The notes below the pieces were generated by a model, which ran no database searches, was not told where the DNA came from, and saw only the letters and a program-made list of their open reading frames with translations. Source: Chaetorhynchus papuensis (Eukaryota; Chordata; Aves; Passeriformes; Rhipiduridae). Taken from it: a DNA stretch of 64,000 nucleotides. Positions 24,301-36,300 of the stretch are shown piece after piece. How positions within the stretch are numbered: position 1 is the first letter of the stretch; each line of letters opens with the position of its first letter. The stretch covers positions 62,001 through 126,000 of the forward strand of contig VWYX01000735.1 of assembly GCA_013396525.1 (NCBI GenBank), read 5' to 3'. A program made the translations under genes and the position numbers.

Positions 24301-27300
24301 TTCTTCCTTTGTTTTGATTTTTTTCCTTTCCGGTTTTCAACAGACTCTTTAATTAACGGAGAAGAGAAAAAACCAATTTGCTGCTCTTCAGTTCTAATTC
24401 CTGGTCTCTGCGTGCTGTGATTTGAACTTGTGGTTACATTTAAATGTCATTTTTAGCCATATTTCCATAGTTATGTCAAAACTGGGATGACAGATATTAG
24501 AAACATCTTGAGGAGTGGTTAAGTTTGAACAGGAATATTTGCCTTCTGTTGGAGGCAACAGAAACGAGGGGAAGCACAAGCATTTCTGTAAAATGACAAA
24601 TTTTGCAGCATTCTGTTATAAACGAAATCTGTGTTTGTCAAAACCAAGAGGCAGCATGTTTTTGTTAAATGCTCGGGAGATTCAAAGCTGTTTAAAGGAA
24701 AGGAACCTCGGTCTCATTTGGGTTCTCCCCCCCCAGTGCAGAGGGAAGCAGGGGAAATGCCAGGTACCTGACACGCAGTGAAGGGTTTGATCCTCCACAG
24801 GAAGGGAGGGACGTCCAGCACTGAGATCTGGAGGCTGCAGCTGTTGCCTTTAAAATGCAGAAGTTTGGGCTCCTCCAGCAATTGCCCTCCTTGGAGTCTT
24901 TCATCTGAAACCACTTCCTGCGAGGGAGGAGGAGAGAGTGTTTTCAATATAGGAACAAACCCCAAATCCATTAAAAATCCCTCTCTGGGGAGGTTCCTGT
25001 TCCCCCCAGTGCTGGATGCAGCAGAGGAGTTTCTCTCGTTGGCAGCGATGGGGTTGATCTTTATATTTCCTAAATGGCTGGGTTTGGGTTTGGGCACTGC
25101 CAGCCCCATTTCTGGACACATAATGGTGGTTGGGGCACTGACTTTTTGGCTGTCTCTCCTCTCCAGCAGCCCCAGTGCAGCCCAGCCCAGCTGGACCCAA
25201 AGCAGCTTTGCTGAGAAACTTCTCTCAGGGCTTTCCAGAGCCCTCAAACACTTGAGGTGAAATCATTCAGTTCCATTTCCAGTCTCTGGGGCACTTTCAG
25301 AACCTCTGGACAAGACCCTGAGCAGTCTGAAGGGCAGCCTCTGGGCAGGGCTGTGCACTACAGCCCTCCAGAGCTCCGTTCCAAGTGACATTTTTATGTA
25401 ATTCTGTGAATTTAAAACGTAATGGCAAAAAAAAAAATCACCCCTGCCTGTACTTAAGCAATGTTTGTTCCTGTGCTGTTGCACTAAAAACACCAGCGAG
25501 GAAGGAAGGAGAGGTGGCAGAAGTCTTCAAAGCTCAGCAGGCGAGCAGCCCTTCCAAATTACCTCCCTTAATCCACACAAATTATATAAAATCGGTGTCC
25601 ACTGGAGGGGTTTAGTGCTTGTCAGGACCAGAGTCATCGTTAGAGGAGCTCCTGGAATCGTTGTGACCTTCTGAAAATTCAATGCTCGAGCTCCCTGAAA
25701 CTGCACTAATGGATTTCTATTAGAAACCAATTTCCACAGGCATTTGGTCTGGTTTAACTCCTGGTGGTCGGGTTCATACGAAGGAAGGAACTGGGAGACT
25801 TCAGGTTTTGGTTCCAGCCACCAAGGGAGCAGATTATTTCTTAACCATTCTCAGAATTCCTGGAGTATGGTGGATGTTTCTGAATGCTCTGTAAGGGCTG
25901 CTCTGCCTTCAGTGGCGCTCATGGGCTGGGGCTCCTCCCACAGCAGCAGCATTTGGGCAAAGGGCAAAACACAAAGGACTTGGGTCTCTCAAATTTTGAG
26001 AGCCAGGAGTTTCCCAGCACACCCAGGACTTCATAAAGGGCCAGGTCAGCTGCTGGAGGAGGCAAGGAGAGTTTTCACACCGGGAAAAAGCCAAAAATAA
26101 TGAATTTTGTCTCTTGATATAAACCTGCACTATGCAGGATTAACTGTCAAACACAACTTGGTAACCCCAACTCCGATATTTTATCCAAAAAAACCTCTGT
26201 GTTCTCCATGCTCCCCACTAATATTGACTTGCTTTTGAGGGCTGCACCATCCCATGAATGCACAGTTGTCTCAGTATCTACAAACACCCCGCTCTCGCTC
26301 CTGGGAACGCAGAGAACTGGTAATTATTCTTCTGATCATTTCCTCCAGACTCATCAGGAAGACACCGGTACCCACTAATTGTCTAAGTGTTATAAAGAGG
26401 ATAATTACAAAGCCATTGTGAGCCTCTAACAATCCTTTTGGTGCCTTGGCTTTTATTAGAAGCACAGAGGCACCAGCGTGTGCTTCAGTCAGAGTTGTGT
26501 TTCCACTCCTGTGCGACGGGAAGAGGAAGGAAAAATTCATCTCACAACGGTTTGCATTTCAGCTCCCCAAAGAAAAGCATTTTGTTAAAGCTCCTGAGTT
26601 TACCAAAAGCCAGAGAATGTTGTTGTTTTGTCCTGGAATGCAGTGCAGGAAAATCATTCTCATTTCAGCTGCCACATGGGGGTTGGGTTGGGGTTTTTTC
26701 CTTAGAGGAGAGGCAGGATAATTGAATTTTTGTAAACCAGGGCTGGGTGAGTTTGGGTAGCTGAGAAGGTGGCAAAAAAATGACAAGAGAGTTTGGCTGC
26801 CCTAAAGCTCTCATTGTAAATCCAGAACTGCAGGGAAATGAAGGGAATTATCCTAATGGTGCAGCAGTGGCTTTAAAAAATGCAATATTCTCATTGGGTT
26901 AAGGTTGGGGTTGCCCAGGGAGTAAAAGGGTGTCAGCATTTTATGGGAAAAGAACCAAAGCCCAGAGGAGCAAAGTGAAGGCATTTACCTGGAACGCACA
27001 AGGGGTGTTATCCATACAATAAACCCTCAGATTGTAATCCAGAGAATTGCAAGACAGGCAGCCAAAAACGGCGACTTTCAGCTGTCGAACGGCGCAGTCA
27101 GAGATGGGTTCCCCAATTAGGGCATAAGTTCCAAAGCTGTTTAAGAGAATGTGACAGGCATAAGGATCCAACAGGCAGTAGCAAGAAGTAGTTTCCTCTT
27201 CCACAGACATCACTTCCTGCAAAATGAAATTCAGGTTTAAAAAGAATAAAGCGAAGTCGAATTCAATAGGCCTCGACAATAGGAGTCATGGCTTTAGTTC

Positions 27301-30300
27301 TTTAGTTTTATTCAACTGGAATGCAGAGTGTTGCTGGGAGCCAGGCTGCACTCGGGGAAGGGGAGAAGGGGGACTGCTTCCCTGGGTAAATATTCCCAAT
27401 TTAGCCCTGAGTCAGCAGGAGGATTTATGGCCATGCCCTGTGCAGAGCTTGGTGTGCACGTACGATAACAATGATGATGTGTAAGCAATTTCAGCAGCTT
27501 TTTTCAAGTGCTCTTGACTTCCTGGCTAATTTTTTCCCCCAGTGCCAAGTTAAAAAATTACCTTGGAGGTTCAAGTCAATAAGCAAACCTTGAACAGTGG
27601 CTGGGGTTTGAGTTCCTTCCAGAACTCCCACCACAGCCACGTTTACCTCCAGCAAAAACTCCCTCTGCTCTGCCTCTGCTGCTCAGTCCTGCCCTGCAGC
27701 CCCGCCAGGAGGGAGCTGCACCCTGTGACCCTGTGTCCCTATGTCCTTGTGACTCTGTGTCCTTGTGTCCCTGCATCCTTGTGACTCTGTGTCCCTGCAT
27801 CCCTGTGACCCTGTGTCCCCGTGTCCTTGTGTCCCCGTGTCCCTCTGTGCCTCTGTCCCTGCGTCCCCGTTGTCCCCGTGTCCTTGTGTCCCCATGTCCT
27901 TGAGTAATTGTTTCTCCCAGCTGTCTCTCTGTGCCTATCCCTGGCAGAATCTCTGAGCTGCGCCTGCACCGAGGGTTAATTCCATTTCCATCGGGGGCAC
28001 AGGCTGGGGGCTGAGCTTACCTCCCACTTCCCCTGCTGAGTCCTCCTTCTGAGGTGGATGCTCCAGTGCTGGGGGTCGGCGTGGGCGCAGTGCGGGATGG
28101 TCAGCGCGAAGGGAGTGCTCACGCTCAGCTCGGGGGGCCCGCAGCTCACCTCGGGCCCCAGCAGCACCTCGGGGCCCTCCGGCTCCAGGCTTGGGGCAGC
28201 AAAGACAAGAGTGGCTGTCAGGAGTGAGAATTCACTGGCGTTCTGCTACAGAGTAAGATAAGCTCATTTCTGCCCCTTTCATGTGCAAGCAGCAGCTGCA
28301 GATGAAACGAACCCATTAGACCCCATCTAACTCCAATCAGTGGCCGGTCAGTTTAGGGTTCTGGTATTTAAAATACATTTCAATTTGTTTAACCCAAATC
28401 CAGCGCTGCAATTGCTCTGTGCCAGCCAGCCCCGCTTCGAGCACCAGCTGGTCCCGTCCCCGCCGTGCTCTGCCTTCAAACGCTGCCATCAACAATATTT
28501 TCACGGGAGCGAAGATAAAACAAATTATGGTTTAAAAAACACAGGCTCATAAATTTTTCCAGATTGAGTGTGATCTCCCTGCTTTGAAAATCCATTTATA
28601 TTCTGCAGGAGGAGCGAGCCCAGTGACTTACACGGGCTCGGGGACAGGGCTCTGCTTGGATTTAGGACTGGGCAAAGTGGATTGGTGTCTGTGGCTCTGG
28701 GACAGGCAGGGGAGATCCCCCCAGCACAGCTGAGCTCCAGGGATCCACCTGGAGGGTGGATTAACGGCTGCTGCCTCCTCTGCCTGCTGACTTAGACATG
28801 AAACATCTGAGAAGAATCTGCTTTTCTTCTCTCCCACTCCAATTTAACCCAGCCCCACATTCCCGTGCTTTCCGCGTCTTCTGGAATAAATACCTGGGCA
28901 GGAGCAGTGCCAGAGGGGAGGAGACTCCCTTGGACACTGAACCAGCAATGAAACTTCCTGCCCTGGGGGTTTTGGTGCTGTTTGGTTGTATTTTAATTCA
29001 TCGGGGCTGTGTGATCTAAATGACTGGGCATGAAGCTCCCTCCTCAGATTAAAGCAAATGGTGTTGCCAAGGTGAAAAATGAGAGGAGGAACCTCAACCA
29101 TGATAAAAAATGGGGGAAGGACCTCAACCAAGACAAGAATAAGAAGATACAATAATAAAACCAGGATAAAAAAAGGGGAAAAGCCCGAGCTGAGTTGGGT
29201 ACCCCATCCCAGTGCCCGGGGTGACACCCTCACGTGCAGCCCTGGGCTCCAATCCCTCAGGCTCCAAATCCAAGCTGGCTCTGCACAGCTCCACCACCTC
29301 CCAGCTCCGTGGGGCTGTGGCTGCTCAGAAATTGCACTTTGAAATCACCATTCCTGCTAAAGAAAGGCTGGAATGTTCCAAGCCCTCCCTGCAGTCTGTG
29401 TGCCCGTGCTGCTGAGAGGGAAACTGCAGGGGAGGAAAAAAGCCACAACGGGGTAACAAAAAAAAGGCCAATTTCTTTTTTTTCCTTTTTCAAGTGTCAC
29501 AACAATAAATTCTGCTGAAGCCTCGGTGTTTCCAAGTGTCTGTAGCTAAAAAAAAAAATCAAAGCACCCCCGGAGCCTGAGCTGCAGCTGCTGAGTTCCC
29601 CCTGAGCAGGGAGAGGAGAAGGGAGCAGCAGGCACACAACCTCCTTTGGCAGCTTGTCCAAGGATTCCGTGGATTTCATCGCTCCAAGGCCACTTCTGTG
29701 TCCCTCACAGGGTCACAGCAGGGTGGGCACGGCAGCAATGGGGATCAGGAGTGACTCCTGCACGTCCCACATCCAGTAAAGGAGGCAGATCCATGGTCCT
29801 GGATCTGTGTTTGTGTGCTCTCACCTGGACTCCTTCTGCGTGATGGCCAGGTAGATCTCCCAGGAACTCTCCTCAGGAATGGCTCCGTGTGGAATCAACA
29901 GACTGACCCCTGCAAAAGAGCAAGGGCAGGGCTGACCCTTGGGACAGGGAACACACACCCCAGGGACCGGCCCTAAAGGAACGTTCCTCCAAATTGGAAT
30001 GGCAATGTCATCAGATGGAAGGAAAATAAATTATTGAAGGAAAAAAAACTGCTGCTTTTCCATTAAAGGAAAATACGTCTGATTTCCCAAAAAGACTCTT
30101 GAAAGGTCTTTGCTCCTTTCCTTTTTGAAATCAAACCTGATCATTGTGGGATCCCAGGGAATCTCCTCATGGACAGAGCCCCTGCCCCAGCCTGAGCCTG
30201 CAGGGCGATCGCCCCTTTGTCCCTCCACATCCCAACCCCTGGATCCAAGTGACCCCATTCTCCTTTTACACCACCAGAGTGGATCAGAAGTCAACAAGGG

Positions 30301-33300
30301 AGTTTTCCACTGGACACCACTGGAATTAAACTGCTTTATCTCCCTCTCAGGAGAGGAGGGATGTGTTTGACTGCATCTGTCACACACTGCAGAGCCTCGG
30401 CGAGGCACTGACTTGATCACATTGGAATTTACAACTGCTTAGCAAAGCTGATCTTACATAAAGGCAGCAAGAATTACATAAATCGCAAGTGGACCAAATA
30501 CATATTTTAATAATCTAATTGATGGGACTGCCATTACATAAAGTAGCTAAATATACAGTATGAGGGAATTCTTAATTCCTGCCTTCGCTCAGTGCCTCTG
30601 CAATGCTCCTTCCCCGACGCAAACCCAGTCTGTGGAGAAATGAAAACACTGCACGTGTTGTGCATGACGCTGCAGCCCTGGACTGTCGCTGTTATCAATC
30701 CTCTCTAAACACAAGCCACGTTTTTTATGGTAACCTTTAACGCACCCGTTTTATGGGACATGAAGGATAAAGCTCTAAATCATCCAGTTCAACCGGAGAG
30801 CAGCAGATAATCCTGGAGCCGCTGGTCAAACGAAAACAAAGCTGAATTTAAAGTGAATAAATGTCACTGCAGGTTTGAAGGATGATAACCCTCAGCTGGC
30901 AGTGGGGTACCTGGATTTTTGTGCTGCCTTTTGGAGACAGAGGATGCCCAAGGTAAGGACTTGCTCCAGGGTGAAGCGAACACAGCCCTGTGGTACAATT
31001 GCAGACCCTGGCAGCCTGTGCTGGCTCTGAGCTGCTGTTCAGCTCATTTCACAAACAATTCTGCAAGTCTAAAATATGTCCCACAAAGACCTGAAGTCAC
31101 CAAACTCCTGACACAAAGCAAAGGGAACATCCCGGTGCCCAGCCCGGGACGGGGCTGACTCGGAAAGGCCCCATTGTGGGAATTGCGGAGCTTTTTATCC
31201 AAGAAAGAAGAAAACAGACAGGCAGGAGGGGGCAGGACCCTGGTGGGCAGTGGGGCTGTCCCCAGGCCCCCCCCAGCAGGGATGGGGGCCCGGCACTGCT
31301 GCTGGAACGTGAGCCCCTCACATAAGATCCGCTATCGACCCCTTCCCGGGGAGCCTCTCCTTCAGAACAGGATCCAAGCAAGCCACAGCTTTGATTAATG
31401 TGGCTTTCATGCTGAAGACATCAAGAGAGGCAGTAATTTAAAACAGTTCAAACAGGAATAATGCCTCCTCACTCCTCAGCCCAGGCTTCCCTCTGATCAC
31501 TCGTGTCCTGTGTGGGCAATGTGCCCTACTTCCCGAAATTTGCATTAACGGGGCCCCTACTTTTCCTCTCCTGGCGTTTTTTTTTTTTTGTTTTTTTTTT
31601 TTTAGATTTAGTTATAAAACACGGCGTCAGGCAGCCTCATCTAAAATCCTTTTACGCGCTTTTAACGAGGAAGGATCCACCCACCTGTGTTTGGAACCAC
31701 CAGGCGGCCCCCCAGGTGCCCGAACAGGGCCGTGCTCCTCAGCTCGCTGCTGCTGGAGATGGAGGCCAGGTTCTGGATGTACAAGGCCTTGTTCCTGGCC
31801 TGGATTGTCCCGAAGGGCCTGTGCTCCCCGCGGGGGAAGGTCCCGTGCTCCCCGCGGGGGAAGGTCCCGGCGTGGGCCTTGCCCTGGTACTCGGCCCTGT
31901 CGGTGACGCCCAGGGACACCATGAAGGAGCTCTGCACCTTGACCTTGATGTCGGCCAGGGGGTTGAACAGCGACGACTCCGTCATCAGCTCCTTGTCCAG
32001 GGGGTCCTGCAGGCAGATGGGGCCGCTGTAGGTCCTGCTGACCGTCAGCTCGGGCTGCAGGGACGAGTTCAGGAGCAGGGAGTTGCCTGTGGGCACAGGA
32101 GCGGGGCGGGGGTGTCACGGATGGAGGGGACACCCCAGGAATCCCTTCCCGAGCCCTCCCCGCTCCCGCCGGGGCTCGCTCTGCCCTCCTCGATCTCAGA
32201 GCTCCGAATCACAGCAGGCCACAGTAGAGAACAGAGGAACTGATGCAAAGATCCGACACACCTCATGCTTCCCACACCTGAGGCAGCTCCAAGGAACCCA
32301 AGGAGGAGCCTCCCTTTGTTTTGGATTCAAGTTTGTGCGTTCGCCCTTTTTTCTCTCTTGTTGTTTTCTTCCCTTGCATTAAACCCCACTGGGTGACAAC
32401 ATCTTCCTGCAGACCTTTTACACAAACCCACCGCGTCATGCCTGAGGGAAAGTGGGCTGAAAGGGAAGTGGGACAAGAGTAGTACAGGGAAAGACACCAC
32501 AGTTACTCATTTAGAGGCATTTTACCTCAAAAAACACTCTGAAAAATGATAAGGAGTGGCTGGATTTAGGGCCTGAGCCCTTTGGCTGTTTGGTTTTGTG
32601 GTGGGGGTCTTTTTCTTTGGTTGTTTAGTTTTTTAGCTGGGTATTTTCAGAGCATCCAGAACGAAAGGTTTTAAGCATTAAGTCGAGCAAACAATTCCCC
32701 AGACTCAAAACAAGAGTCAAACTGAGCCACAAAGGAAAACGTTCCTATCTGAGACTGTCATTGAGATTTACACAGCCCTAATTAAAGGTCTGGATTTAGA
32801 AATGGATGAATGAACCTCCTTCAAACGTCCTTGCCTGCCAAGCCCTTTTCCCAATTTCTTGCAAGTCATGCTTGGTGAGGAACGTCTCCAGGAAATAAAG
32901 AAACTGTAAAAACAACACCACAAAACCCCCCAAACAAACTCTGCAACATATTTCCCTTTTCTGAAGAGAGAACAGAGACATGGGGACACTTTCACAGCCC
33001 GCCCACGCTCCCACCCACCCACAATCAGGCAGGTCTGAGGTAGAATGGCAGCACAGCATCAGAGAAACATTCTGCTTTCATCCCCGTTCCTCTCCCTCCC
33101 CACCTTCCTGCTCAAAGGAAATAACGTTCCTGAAAACCTGAGCACTGCTTTTAGTAAATGTTTCGTCCATATTTTATGGCACTGGTAGGTTTTTCTTCCT
33201 AGAGTTTTTGGGGGTCTTTTTTAATGGACCCAGTTTTACACACATTCATTCCCCACAGACCTCGGTGTCTGTGTGTTACAGCAGGTCACGAGACACTTCC

Positions 33301-36300
33301 AGCTGGGGGTCTCAGATTATCAGCAGAAGAATAATCCCTTTTCTTGGAGTGAGGGCAAGGTCTGAACTGGGAGCAGGAGGGAAGTACAGCTGTGCTGCCT
33401 GGGCTTTCCCCAGGTCAGTGCAGAAGGTGGGGACAGCATTTCCAAAGCATCTGGAGCGTGCCCAAGAAGGATTCTGTGCTTGTGGGACACACCAGAGCCA
33501 GTTCCGGGGTCCCTGTCCCCAAACCCCCCTCCCCAAACCCAGGCGTGACTGAGCAGGGGGAGCTCAGCGGAGAAGAGAAGGAAATCGCCGCACTAACCTT
33601 GTCTGACTGTTTTAAAATTAAAAGTCTGGAAGCCTCCCGTGAGTGCAGAGGAATCAATGACATCCACGCCGTACTCACTCTGAGAGCGCCGGTACAGGGT
33701 CACCCCCAGCGCCAGCACGGCCACCGCCAGCACCGCCGCCGCCAGCCCCGAGTACAGCGCGATGTCCCCGCCGCGCTCCACATCTGCGGGGACAAGAACA
33801 GCTCAGGGGACACGGGGAGACACCGGGGGGACACGGGGGGGACACGGGGCAAGGGGAGACGCCCACGTGGAGCCAGCCAGGAGCACGGGCAGCGCTGGAA
33901 AACAAGGGCTGAGAGGGTGAGCGGAATTNNNNNNNNNNNNNNNNNNNNNNNNNNNNNNNNNNNNNNNNNNNNNNNNNNNNNNNNNNNNNNNNNNNNNNNN
34001 NNNNNNNNNNNNNNNNNNNNNNNNNNNNNNNNNNNNNNNNNNNNNNNNNNNNNNNNNNNNNNNNNNNNNNNNNNNNNNNNNNNNNNNNNNNNNNNNNNNN
34101 NNNNNNNNNNNNNNNNNNNNNNNNNNNNNNNNNNNNNNNNNNNNNNNNNNNNNNNNNNNNNNNNNNNNNNNNNNNNNNNNNNNNNNNNNNNNNNNNNNNN
34201 NNNNNNNNNNNNNNNNNNNNNNNNNNNNNNNNNNNNNNNNNNNNNNNNNNNNNNNNNNNNNNNNNNNNNNNNNNNCTGGAGAGCCTGGTCTGGTCTGGGG
34301 ATGGATCCCTGGAATAACAGCTTCGAGGAGGAATCCACCTTCTGTGGCAGTCACAGCAGGAAACCACACTGAACAAACTCGAGGGGTCACAAAATTCAAC
34401 TTCTTAGAACAATTCCGTTGTCCCACGGTTCTACCAAATCTATCACTAGGGAGAAGCATTTTTTTTTCCTGAAGCCTTTTTTTTTTCACTTTTTTCCATT
34501 AGGTCTCCCCTTGAAAAATGCTGGAAAGAGAATTTGGAGCATTTTAGGCTCAGTTAGGGACTGCAGAGAGGTGAGATATTGGCTGACAATGTAACAATGG
34601 GGGAGGCCGGACAGAAAAAGCAAATGCAAACCCCCAGGGGCACAAAGGCAAACTGGAAATGGCTCAGATCAGACCAAGACAACACAAATGCCGGTCCAAA
34701 GCTCCACTCCCACAGCTCTGTTTTGTTCCCCAGGACCAGGTGCAGAAAGCAGAGTACAGACAATAATTACATTTCTATTCCTCCCCATTTCCTATTCCCA
34801 AGCTGCTTTGTTGTTACAGGGAATTAATTATGAAACGCTATTGTTGACTTAATTTCTGTGGGTAATGAGAGCAATGAATGAGGCAGGAGAAGGGAGGTGA
34901 TGGATCTCCAGAAACCCAGGAACAATTGGGGTCTTTCCCTTCCCAGGGAGCCATCGAGAGCTCGTGGTTATTGCACCACAAAGCATCTTTAACTCTTCCC
35001 TTTGCATCATTACTTTAAAAAGGAAAAGTGCTGAAAATCTGAATTACCTCTTCTGCCTCGCTGGGATGAGAAATTACCGAGTCTGAAAGGTGCAGGAATA
35101 TCCAGGCAGGAAAACTTCCAGCCCCCAAGGGCAGCACTGGGGGGAGAATCTCAGAATCTGCTGCCCTCCAAAGCAGAGCATGAGCCACTCCTCAGGTGCT
35201 CACTGTGAGCAACTGCAATTCCTGACTCTAAATCTCCTCAAGTGCTTCAGCATCTCCTTTTCCATCGATTCCCACGTCAGGCAGTTCCAGTTTCCCACTT
35301 TTAAACCGTTGTACGTGGGTTAAAGATGAGAGGGAGAGCGTGGAATGCGAAAAAAATGGGAACGGTTTGACTCAAGCCAAATCTTTCTGAGGAGAAGAAT
35401 TTTCTTTTCATTGAGAACTTGAACTGGACACTGGTCTATAAATTTTATGATTAAAACCTCTCACAGGAATTCATCCTGAGGTTCCTTCCCTGTAATAAAA
35501 TGGTTGCTGCTCTGCTCCATGGAGCACCTGGAGGAGTCACCCGGGTGATCCCACAACTGCCCCACTGCCAGGAAAACCCAGCACAAACCCCAAGGGACCA
35601 CAGAGTTCAGAGGCAAAGGATCCTTTCCAGGATTTAGTGGATTTTTAAACAGCTTTATGCTAAAAGGGCAAACCCAGAGCGACTCAGTTTTCCCTGAATT
35701 ATTCCCATGGAACACAACTCCATGAGAAAAGGAGCCCTTCTTGATTTAGGAGTCTGGTGTTTCTTCAGAAACAATCACTGGTTTTTTAAAAGCAATTTTC
35801 ATCTCTTCACCTTCTAATCTTTTCTTTTGGAGAGTTCCTTCCATGGGAGATTAGAAATTAAGGGAAGGAGGAAAGCGTGGGAAATCTGGGGGAGCGGGGT
35901 GAGGTTCTGCTTTTATTTTTTCCCAGAAGGGAACAAAGTAGAAACCAAACAGACAAACTGGAGAAGCAAAAAAACAAAAAAACTGGAGAAGCAAACATTT
36001 ATAGCCAACCAATTATTCCTTAATGAGCTGCAACCTCCCGGCCCAGGGGCGGGAGGGACCCTGGCAGGCACCACGAGTTTTATCCCTTCCTGCTCCAGGA
36101 TCCATGTTTGTGGTAATTGCAGCCCATTTTTCACTCCACCTCCTGACACTGTTACACAACATTTATTGAAAGCACATTTGATGGTAATGAAGTTTCTATT
36201 AACTATGATTAAGTTTCATAAAGCACCTGAAGATAATTTAAGATGTGCAGGAGCAGAAAATGAAACATTTGGTTTAGTACATTAGGAGATGTAATTGATT

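Noticed and set aside
27683..27969. Minus-strand open frames rich in GTQGHRDT
   Set aside because: Produced by the degenerate 8-bp TGTGTCCC array in intron 12.
31503..32243. 246-codon plus-strand open frame
   Set aside because: Antisense shadow of the GC-rich UNC5D exon 10; the minus strand has the conserved protein.
33392..34489. Open frames on both strands spanning the N run
   Set aside because: Unknown bases have no stop codons, so the frames are artefacts. Only 33598-33783 on the minus strand is a real exon.
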